A DNA stretch of 64,000 nt from Glandiceps talaboti (lineage: Eukaryota; Hemichordata; Enteropneusta; Spengelidae): NCBI RefSeq assembly GCF_964340395.1, contig NC_135566.1:19665297-19729296 (forward strand), in the 5' to 3' direction. The first letter of the stretch is position 1. Each line of letters opens with the position of its first letter. The notes below the pieces were generated by a model that ran no database searches, was not told the DNA's origin, and saw only the letters and a list, made by a program, of their open reading frames with translations. Shown one piece after another: positions 54,044-64,000 of the stretch. Position numbers and translations under genes: made by a program.

Positions 54044-54851
54044 AACCAATGTTTTGCCTTGTAAACATATGAGTCTGATGAGAATATTCATATTCTGTAG
54101 TCTTGCCCAAATATTTATTCACAAACATTTTATGGTTGATATGTTGATAACATATTTCTATATGGTATTTTCCTAAAAAGTTGGGAAAAATCCCCAAAAT
54201 CTATCATTTCATAATTTTAAAAATGCATACATTGGTTATTCATTTTCTCATTTCATTTTGTTGTTCCATGCTAATAGACTTAACTAATAGCGTCAAAAAA
54301 TAACATCATCTGTTTTTGTATTATTTTGAGGGCCTATAAACAGAGTCTTCCTTTCAAACTCTGTATCTATAAATTAACTATATATTCTTATCTAAAATCT
54401 CTGTGAAGGGTAGTCGTAGCTTTCTGTCTTCAATAAATAGAAGAAAAACCCCATAATTACATTAACCACATTCCACAAAGCGAAATTCCTTTCGGTTGCT
54501 TTCTTTTGCACAAATGATTTAAGAAATTTTTTTTTTCAATCACCAGAAAACAATTTTGTGATGTTGGGATTTGATTTTTGTCTATAAATCGTGACATGTA
54601 TTAGCGATTTACATGTTTATTTCTCTATACACAATGTAATCGGTTTATTTCTACCTCAATGACCTGCAAAGAGCCGTCTTTTCGTGAAACTGAAAGTCAT
54701 GTAGTCAGCAATACACATAGGGTTTCTATATTATGACTTTATTGAATAACAAACACGTATTATAGCAGTAATAGTTGTTTGATTGATAGTGACACGATTT
54801 TAGTGTCATTTGGAACATGCATAGCAGCGTAGGTATGTAGATGTGTACATG

Positions 54852-54921
54852 GTACGTACACGTACACGTACACGTACACGTACACGTACACGTACACGTA
54901 CACGTACACGTACACGTACAC
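54852..54921. repeat. (CGTACA)n hexanucleotide array
   Basis: About 11 perfect CGTACA units. Confidence 0.97.
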
Positions 54922-56569
54922 ACTGACGGCACATTATACAACAATGCTTGTACCCACTTTTACATCATAATCTTTTTCATTATTTCCCCTATATGTGATG
55001 ACAACTGATTCTTATAAACCATTGTTGAAAATGCCTTTCGAGACTAGAGTAATATTTCGTTCCTATCGAGTACGTCGTCGTATGCAGAACAATGTGAGCA
55101 GACGCCATAAAGTGGTAATTATTTGAACTAACGTTATCGGAGTTAATGAAACAGTAGCCTCAAATTGTTTGGGCAAGGATAAAAGAGATGTTTACCCCTC
55201 ACTTTGTTTGTTCCCCCGAATGCCTTACCCTAGAGTACAGTAAGCCTCTCTCAAGCCAGATTTTCCAAATATTAAAACTCTATTTATAAGGATTCGAGCG
55301 ATGTAGAATTGGAAAAACTACTTTTTCTGGGTCCTCTAGAGCATAATGAAAAGCTGCTAAGATAAAAATCAGTCACCGCCTTTGTGCCTCTTAAATACAC
55401 GGTTTCATTAATGTTACCATGGAAGTATCACCCATGATATTAGTTGATGGACATTTCATTCCAGTGTCTGACATCCCTTCCCCAGTCTATTCTTTGCGAA
55501 ACACCCATTACTTCTTAAAGTTAACTTTAAAAACATTAACTTCTAATACCACACAGACAGTGCCATGACCACCGGCTCCTTCTTGTGACATAGGAATACT
55601 AGGGTCATGCTATACATTCTAAGACATGTTCTCCGAGACCAAAGCAAAGTAATCGATAAATTGGCCCCTTTGTGTTGGTTCAACGTCGAAACAATGTAGT
55701 TAGATTTGACCGACAGTTCGATTTTATTTCAATTTCCGTTCATTTGGTATACTTTAAGTGTGTGAGTACACGTAATTTATAGAACTCTCTTCGACGATGT
55801 CTTTCGAGTCCTTCGCCAATATTGACAGTGACGAATTTAGAAAATAACACTTAAATGCTAACTGGAAACGCTGACTAACGCGACGAGTGTGAGAGCCCAA
55901 CATGGAGTTTTCGAGAGTGAAAAATGGCTGGAGCCATTTGAGGGCGAGTGCATAATGCTAAGCAAATCGTGTTAGCCTCTATGGCGGTATATCCACCTGT
56001 CAGTTCAAAACACTCTGTCACAACGAATTTGGGCACGATCCTATTATCTCCTCCATACATTAAAATCTCCAAAATTCAACATCAATCATCGCCGTTATTC
56101 GTCTTTGACAGCTCAGACCCGGTTTTATATCGAAATGAATGAGAAAAAAATAACGAACTGAGTGTACTTATCTCTGTAACTATGACAACCAGTTAGGAAT
56201 GTCGATCCATGCAGCTGTTGAAGCTCGAGTAGAGCATAGAACCGAACAAATATTTTGAAGTTTATATTTTTGCTACAATGTAGCCACAGTTCAAATTCAC
56301 CAAAAGCTTTATTCATAAATTAAATTAGCCCTATACCCTGTAGTGGTTCATATTCTATTATAACATATAATTTTCATACAGCCTTCAGTGATTGGCTAAG
56401 ACTGTGTCACGTGGTATGGACTAGTGGCTCATAGTGACCTAAATTTGTATACAGAGGGTAATATTCATTTTCTATTTTCCCTAGGGCACTATAACAGTAG
56501 CATGAGACAAATACTACCAGTGATTGTCTTTGATTCTGGAAAGAATACATGACAGGAAATGTAACGTGT

Positions 56570-56765
56570 ATCAAACACTAATATTGTCTGGCCTTATTCG
56601 GGCACTAGTAGACATCATATATTACCCTAGGCCTCATGCTGTTATGTAGCAACTATTTTCCTCGGCTTTCAGCCTGAAGATGCAGTTGTAGCATAACTGC
56701 CCTCGATGTAATAGACGTCTACTAGTGGCCTCATAGCCGGGAAATATTGTAAGCGAAGCCTTTGA
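56570..56765. mobile_element. Short hairpin element, copy B, upstream of the visible DAT exons
   Basis: Contains CTCATGCTGTTATGTAGCAA and ACTAGTAGACATCAT on one arm, and GTCTACTAGTGGCCTCATAG on the other. Clearly related to 24212-24368. Confidence 0.72.
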
Positions 56766-57307
56766 AACGTGCTCACCCAAATCTAACAGTAAGTCTATCC
56801 ATTTCAACTTTTAGTGAAAAAATCCAGATTTTCAATTCTTTCATCGAAATGATCAGAATAGTCACGTGTTTATTTTTAAGTCACGTGTTGCTTTTTATGG
56901 AAACCATAGAAAAAGAGCGATGATATAATACTTCTTTTAATATTTAAGAACAGTTTGTAAATTCAAATGACTTGAATGTGAAGTCGCGCACGTGTATGAC
57001 ACACTTTTACACCTTCATAAGTCATAAGTAGACTCGTACTGCTGCAAAAGAAATACATGCAGTGTTTTATTTCCAAATTTCAGAAAACATTTATGCGACA
57101 ACCCCCCCCCCCCTCGATAAACCGAGTCTTGTTAGGTATCTTTCTTTAATGTCTGGCCTTCCATTACACCAATAGATTTGTAGCCTTCCATTACACCAAT
57201 AGTTTTGTTGCCATGGAAATCATTGAATATCAGTTTCTACTAAGTTAAGGTGTCAATACAAAAATAGCTTTTCTCTTAACTGCACGTATGCTAGAGTAGT
57301 GCAAGTT

Positions 57308-57332
57308 GGTGACGTCACTTGATGACGTCACC
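57308..57332. promoter_or_regulatory. Paired CRE palindromes
   Basis: GGTGACGTCA CTTGA TGACGTCACC: two full TGACGTCA sites (57310-57317 and 57323-57330) arranged as a perfect inverted repeat with a 5-bp centre. Full CREs are CREB/ATF binding sites. The position, 5.5 kb upstream of the first visible DAT exon on its strand, allows an enhancer role; binding is not shown. Confidence 0.45.
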
Positions 57333-57436
57333 TATGAGAGATTCCATAAAATTCATCAATGCCATAACTGCCATTACATGCAGTTTAAGGGTTGCACGTC
57401 AAGCAACGTTCGTCACGGTTTGTTACGAGCCATTGA

Positions 57437-57438
57437 CG

Positions 57439-57488
<50 letters not shown>

Positions 57489-57501
57489 ACTACTACTACT
57501 A

Positions 57502-57577
<76 letters not shown>

Positions 57578-57584
57578 CACCACT
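57437..57584. repeat. (ACT)n trinucleotide array ending in (ACC)n
   Basis: About 43 ACT units with a few interruptions, then five ACC. It sits 105 bp from the paired CRE palindromes. Confidence 0.97.
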
Positions 57585-58030
57585 GGGCCAAGCCTTTTGA
57601 TCGGTAAACGTCATGGAAGTAATCCTTATGTATCAGAAACTAACAATAGTAAACAACATGAACACACGGTCCATTATTTGAATCCTGTCAACGTTGAAGA
57701 CCGTAATCTACAGACATCGGTTGAAGCTGATATTTTTAAGTCACTTGTCTACAAAAATCACTTCTTTGACCTTCTTTTAGATAATGTAATAAAAGATTCT
57801 AATTCATTCAAACTATTCGGTCGCATTTTTATTAAAGTAATCAGTAATTTATCATTTATACGGAGTTAACAAGAACATGAAATGAACATATATCAAGTAT
57901 GAAAATGAAGAACATTGTAAATATAAACTTAATGACGTCAATTTCAACCTATTTGACTACGTCATACTGTCTGTTAAATTTATTATAAGATAGCCTAGTT
58001 AGATTTCTATTCATTTAAAAATTATATAAA

Positions 58031-58096
58031 TTATTTTATTTTATTTTATTTTATTTTATTTTATTTTATTTTATTTTATTTTATTTTATTTCATTT
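58031..58096. repeat. (TTTTA)n array
   Basis: About 12 TTTTA units. Confidence 0.97.
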
Positions 58097-58626
58097 TTAT
58101 ATTTTTTCATTTGTTTCATATTACCTAAATTTCAGAACTGGGGCTGAGTTAAAAGAAAAACGACACCACTCTCTCTCTCATCGATGTGTTGAGTGCATAT
58201 GAAGATGAACAACACACATATACGGATCTAATACATTAATTCTCTTCAAAATCCCCCATTTATCTTTCACCGTGTATTGTGTCATGTGGAATGATCAATA
58301 TTTGGACAAACGTTGAAGTGAAGTGTGCTTTCAGTTTCTCTTAAACGTTTTTTAATAACTGTTATTTTGTAATCAAATATCTGTACTCAGAAACATTTGA
58401 AAACGATCCAAGGGAACTGATTATACATAATTACTATGTTACACCGATGATAAATCATATTTTTTCCATACTTTTTTGACAATTATTCAATAAAACTTCA
58501 AGGCAGATATTTGAGTTTGTTTGTCAGAAGAAATTGTCTAATATCTTACAAGTTGCTATCCATAAACTATCAACTATGTGTGTACAGTTTTGTTCAGTTA
58601 ACGGGGTTTAAACTGTGGCTGTAACT

Positions 58627-58985
58627 AATATAAATTTACAGCCAGTTTCACCTAACCTCGCCCAATGGTGAGTGTCACAAATGTATTTTTGTGTTGGTTC
58701 ATACAACATTGCTAGATATGGGGACGACATTCAGACATATCGACTCTTTACTCATGAAAACAAGCACAAGTTATTGTAACACATAGTTGATTATATTCAA
58801 TTTCTGTAGTTTACTGCAAGCCGGTAGTAAGGGTGTATTGCAATTACGTGTGGTATTTTAAATTTTGTATCGAGTCTGAAGGGATGGCCTTTATCTAGCG
58901 AAAAATGTATGAACCAAAATAAAATACATTTGTGACATTCTTTTTGGCTCAGTTTAGGCGACATTGACTGTAAGTGTATTAATCA
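58627..58985. mobile_element. Inverted-repeat element of about 360 bp
   Basis: Left arm contains GTGTCACAAATGTATTTTTG and TTGGTTCATACA; right arm (58890-58985) contains ATGTATGAACCAAAATAAAA and ACATTTGTGACATTC. Arms of about 100 bp align along their length. Confidence 0.6.
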
Positions 58986-59519
58986 TGTTTCAGAAACCAT
59001 GAAATTTTGCATTTGTACGATGTAAGTTTTTGTTAAATGAGAAGTGAAGTTGGTTTTTCAGAGGAGACACGAGAACAACTTCAAAATAACACATTCGCCA
59101 TTTACATTCCCGGATTATGAAATATCCTGAATGCATTAATGATGAATACTGCACTGCTACAGAGTCTCTAAGTCTCCTTTACATTGTATTTGAAAACAAA
59201 CATGTACATATGTGCACACGTACAGATGGTATTTTTTAAGTATCGCAAATAATAAGTAGTCCGTTTAAATTTAGAACATCACCAGTGATACTTTTGTTAA
59301 TGGGACACTTGTGATGAACCCAGCAACTGCATATATCTCTCCTGGTGACCAATTCCTTCATTTGAACATCTAGTCCTCACACTATTGATATAATCCAGTT
59401 TTGTAAACATTTAAACCATTTCGACTGAGAAAAATATCATCACTAAACTTGAGAAATATTAGTTCATTCGGTGTTATTAGTAGAATTGCTTGATTCTCGC
59501 TTGTTAAAACAGAGCGCGA

Positions 59520-59554
59520 GAATGAGAGGGAGAGACAGAGAGAGACAGACAAAC

Positions 59555-59616
<62 letters not shown>

Positions 59617-59726
59617 CAGAGACAGAGCGGCATAGATAGAAACACAGAGTAAGAGAGAAGGGGAGAGAGATAAAGAAAACTATGTAGATGTAGATAGACA
59701 GACAGAAACTGACAGAAACAGACGAT

Positions 59727-59816
<90 letters not shown>

Positions 59817-59830
59817 GAGGAGGAGGAGGC
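59520..59830. repeat. (GACA)n and (GA)n compound microsatellite
   Basis: GACA runs (59562-59612), then GA runs (59731-59812) ending in AGG triplets. Confidence 0.96.
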
Positions 59831-62800
59831 TAGGAATTACACTTTTTTTCTAGTCACCGTGTAGTCTGTGAATACAATACATTAGTCAACTACATGTCAT
59901 AAGAGTGACCGTAACGTACCATATCATTGAAAGTGACATACTGCCACCTGATATAAATGTAATGTACTTTTTAACCAGGAATTTAACTCACTTGAGTATA
60001 TTTGATACAGAATTATATAGGATAGATTTTTATGTTCTTAAATCGAACGTGACGTAAGTGATATCAACTACTGACCTTTGCTATAATAATCAATGAATCT
60101 CGTATGAACAACATATTTTTGATCACAAAAATTTACAAATTCATTTTTCCTCACAACTACTATAAAAACAGTTATTCATTAAAGTGTCGTGTTCTAATAG
60201 TATCCAAGGTGTCGGTATAATGTTTAGAAGGTCAAAAATAATTACCACTAACAGTATAAAAATATAAATATAAGTATTTTATATAAAATGGCACTAAAAG
60301 GGACAATCTTATATATAGCATAACTGGAGCCTGGACTGATGGATCTCTCGAGACACGTTAAGCATTTACAAGTACTACTTAAATTTCACTTTTGTAACAC
60401 GTTTTACCTACAATGTCAAATGTAACAGCCTTGTTTTTCTTCACATGTAATCGTCTTTAAGACGCCGTTTTCAACGAGTCTTGGTCATTAAGCTTTAAAT
60501 GCCAAAGATTGCATTCGTGGAGTATTGACTTTGTATTGGCATAAAACCAACACAAGCTGAAATTTAAGATACCCCAACCGTTTGTCAGACATTGTTTGGT
60601 AAGTACACTGTATACATGTATATATATTCTGTAGGCAAATCAAAGGAATACTTTGAGACTGCAATCGAAAATACTTGAAAGAAATCATTGCAAGTCTACT
60701 TTTCTTTGTTTAGACCCAGATTTAATGTCTTTGTATCAAAAGACATTTTTAATTCCAAATGTGGTGGGAAATATTCTTTGCAAATCTCAAGTTGTGATAT
60801 TTCTTACTTACCTAGAGAGTCTTTTGATATAATTCTCAATATAATCGATACTGTTGATAAACGAATTGACTGAGCATGCGCATATGCATGGTTGTCAATT
60901 GAATGATATTTCGAAAGTTTTCTTGATAATGTAATTTGTTTACATTTAAGACTAAGAATTTTGAGTGAAACTTTTGTTAAGAGAATCTATACGTACTATA
61001 TAGTGTGTTCCTAATACAAAAATATGTGTCGAGTAGTTTATAGAGCGTTAAAATAATGCTGGTTATCAACATTAACGTGTATTTTGTGTGATGAGAGGTA
61101 ATTTTTCCCCACAAATCGCGCATGCGTCTTTTATTTGAGTTCTCCACCTTCACCCATATGTATGAAGCCAGATGTGGCTAGCTACACGATAATTTCAGTG
61201 TAATATACCCCCCCCCCCCCCACCCCCGCTCTATTCCCACTTAATAATAACGAATCATATATCGAAGTCAGAAAGCAAACGGGCCGGACACATTGACACA
61301 CATATATTACTGACAAATACTGTTACGATATCAATACATTATATATTTTTTGTCGCGAGTTAATTCACCATTCATATAGTGTTTTTGTTTTGTATATTGT
61401 TATTACCTTGAACAAACACAGGTTGAACTTGAACTACCACAGGCATAAACTGAGTGTATACATTTTGGAGGTTACTTTTTTTCTGTCAATGTACTGTATC
61501 AGGCCTAATAGTGACCTGTGTTATTTTACTTCCTAAAGTACACTTAACACGCTTCCACTTCAATATAATTAGCAGAACTCTAACCTGGTATTCAGGCATA
61601 ATATGTAAATGATCCAATGACGTCATTTAGTGTACGTAAATTAAAATATCGGAAAAACCTGTAATATTGCCACATCAAATGCAAGACATGTATTGACAAT
61701 AATACTGTAACGCATTATTTGACTTTTTAAGATATAATTCATAAATTCAGTTTGTGTCGCTTGAAACATTTGTTTTTCTACACACATCAAAATAGAACCA
61801 TTACAGATACGTGGTAGCGTTAGTTGTATTAGAATATGCAAATTGCAAGAGAAAGTCGATTTGATACAACACAAAATCAGAATCAACATCTAAAATGTCC
61901 TTGGAGTGAATAATTAACAAACACTGACATTATTTACGCTCTCTGTCACTAATACCAAATCCATTAAGATTTCTGCCATCGCCATCAACAATTAATTTTA
62001 GCATGTGATGACATAATCTCCAATTAATCACCAGAGAGATGAATAATTTCTCGGCGGTATAGCTTTTTATTTTTACATTGTGTCATTTCTGCTATCATAT
62101 CCTGTGTTTTAAAAAAACTACCATACTTTCAATGACTATTTATCTAATTTTATAGTAATAATATTTTGTTCCATGATAACCGGAAATGAAGTTTTCTTTA
62201 ATTACGTGCAACTTTAATTAATATAAAGTTAATGTACATGTAAATTAGTTGACTACTTGAATCAAACCTGTGACAAGCAACGAGGCATTTTAATTTGATT
62301 GACCCGTAATTATCAATTAGTCTAATTTTCTGTTCGAAATTAGTCATTAACGCTGATTGGAAACAAGTTTAGATTTTATGAATATTTGCTTCATCGGCGC
62401 CACTATGACAGACTAGAAAATGCCTGTCTCTTCGTGAGAGCGCTGACAATGTTCGCTATGGTAAGATACATTACGAAATGAGCTGGATGAAATAAACAGA
62501 TTTTAATTGATCAGGACAACTGTACAAATATAGGTATATTACAGCCGTGTTTTCATACAATTGTGTCATAATGAAACAGACAGGGCAAGACAGGTTCTAG
62601 AAATTGAACTGATAGTGGAGTATTTACTTTGTTGTCTTTCACGTGAGAAATACAAAGTGCGTAAGGCCAGCTGATGGAACAATTTCACATCTCATCACTT
62701 TGTCTCGTATTAAGCGTTAACTTGGGGGTAATTGCGCTGAATTGAATTTGATAGTCACCGTTCGATTCTTGCCCTGCAATGAAATTAGAGGATCTCGGGT

Positions 62801-64000
62801 AAAATGAAGTAAGGGCCAGTGGCTTGCAAGAGGTTAAAGGTCAACTAATTCAATCACATTTTAGTACCGTGTCGCTATTTATAACAAATTTGGCGGTCTT
62901 TAAATTGACGACAATGATGTAGTATATTTTTGGACATTAATTTTAACGTTTACTTACATAAAATGTGTACTGATTTCTTCTATCAAAGGTCACAACACGA
63001 AAGATTGTCATAATGTCTTAGGAATAAATACATTCGTTTTAGAATTAAAGTTAATTGGAGCATGAAATCTCCATAATTGTGTTTGCATGAAGTTTAGTGC
63101 GAATAGGCAATATTCTACCGGTAGTCAACGGGCGCTCTAAATACGGATTATCTAATGTTGACCAGCATATTGAACGTGGTTTAAGGAATTTTTCACAGTT
63201 TTAACCGACAGGTGGAGTTTCCTATAAGCTTAATAAAGATCAAGTTTAGTCAACTTATTCAGATGTAGCAGCTAACTTTAACAGTACTTTGACTATGTTC
63301 ATAAATTTAATAATTAAATAATTCTTTCAATTTCTTAGCTTTACAAGTCTTAAAGATTAGTTCACATAATCTTTCCAATGTTGTTGTATGCATAAAAACC
63401 TATTCTGAGATTCACGCTGTGTTCAAACCGAAATGACCTTCAGGGCTCTGGGTTTGTGTCTATACCAAGAACCTCAATTGCTTCACATCATGAAATCGCC
63501 ATGCGTTGTCAAAACACAGTCGCATAACTGTTTTTTTTTACTTGACTACGTTTATTTCATGCATAACGCCCAAGGACGAAATAATGAGAAGTGATTCCAG
63601 TTCGTATGATTGTAAATCCTACAATCCTGATATTAAAGGAAATATTATTGAAAATTTTCGCTGTAGATTTTGTATCAACTGGAGGTACGGTGAGGAGTGA
63701 CGCCATTTTTAGCCTTCAAATGTTCACGTGCTCTCACTTTTTATGATTCACACTTTGTTATTCTAGATAAATAGTGATTTTGTTCCTTCTTTTAATAATC
63801 ACTCTTGATGTCAAAGACAAGATGGAACACTATCAAAGTTGTTGTAAATTATCAAACTGAAAACGCTTTGCCGAGTCACGTGAGTCAACACTGTGCGCAT
63901 GCGTTGATGAAATCCATGCCTTTAACAAATGTTCTCTGCATGCAAAGTATTGTCTGTGATTTTACGGTGCTTTTTATCAGACAAAATGGTCATGACAAGA

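Larger units (their letters stand above)
51827..64000 (-). other. Presumed DAT intron 1 or upstream region
   Basis: No exon matching the SLC6 TM1 motif (RFPY-type) was found on the - strand. The stretch holds large microsatellites, two inverted-repeat elements and three of the isolated or paired CRE sites. No other gene was recognised. Confidence 0.5.

Noticed and set aside
55875-56142. Open frames on both strands with protein-like composition
   Set aside because: No recognisable domain, no splice or start support, and opposite-strand frames compete; probably chance.

Overview
This is a 64 kb piece of an intron-rich, AT-rich animal nuclear genome. Spliced genes with canonical GT/AG junctions, an APE-type non-LTR retrotransposon, many short DNA-transposon derivatives and heavy micro/minisatellite load all point to a metazoan. 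The dopamine-transporter-like gene has the binding-site residues of invertebrate rather than vertebrate transporters, and the left part is rich in the palindrome TACATGTA. I therefore infer a marine bilaterian invertebrate (mollusc, brachiopod, hemichordate or lancelet type); the sequence alone does not settle the phylum.

Two protein-coding genes are clearly readable, and they are convergent. On the + strand, 7174-25557 holds a complete six-exon RNF34/RFFL (CARP-type) E3 ubiquitin ligase: FYVE-like zinc finger, two SAP-like domains and a C-terminal C3HC4 RING, 396 codons, with an intron 1 of about 10.7 kb. On the - strand, 51826 down to 42075 holds twelve exons of an SLC6 monoamine transporter, best read as an invertebrate dopamine transporter. 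It runs from the end of TM1 to the stop codon; the first coding exon(s) with TM1 are not visible, so intron 1 would run past the right edge of the window (more than 12 kb).

Between the two 3' ends lies a 4.1 kb, 5'-truncated non-LTR retrotransposon (34562-38645, - strand) inserted into a 37-bp minisatellite, with a perfect 15-bp target-site duplication. It keeps an L1-type ORF1 fragment, an endonuclease and a full reverse transcriptase. The rest is repeat landscape: three unrelated minisatellites that all have a 37-bp period (one of about 66 units with a 14-unit higher-order duplication), a TTAA-flanked piggyBac-like MITE family, at least two other hairpin MITE families, a TTAGG-type array, and long microsatellites filling the transporter introns.

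The most unusual signals are: (1) an irregular intronic array in the transporter gene that repeats the adjacent exon's own 5' splice site about seven times; (2) a retrotransposon whose ORF1 and ORF2 share one frame, separated only by a single TGA with no AUG before the endonuclease core; (3) a cluster of perfect CRE palindromes around the transporter locus; and (4) several MITE families recognisable by internal comparison. No prokaryote-type system, RNA gene or CRISPR array was seen.
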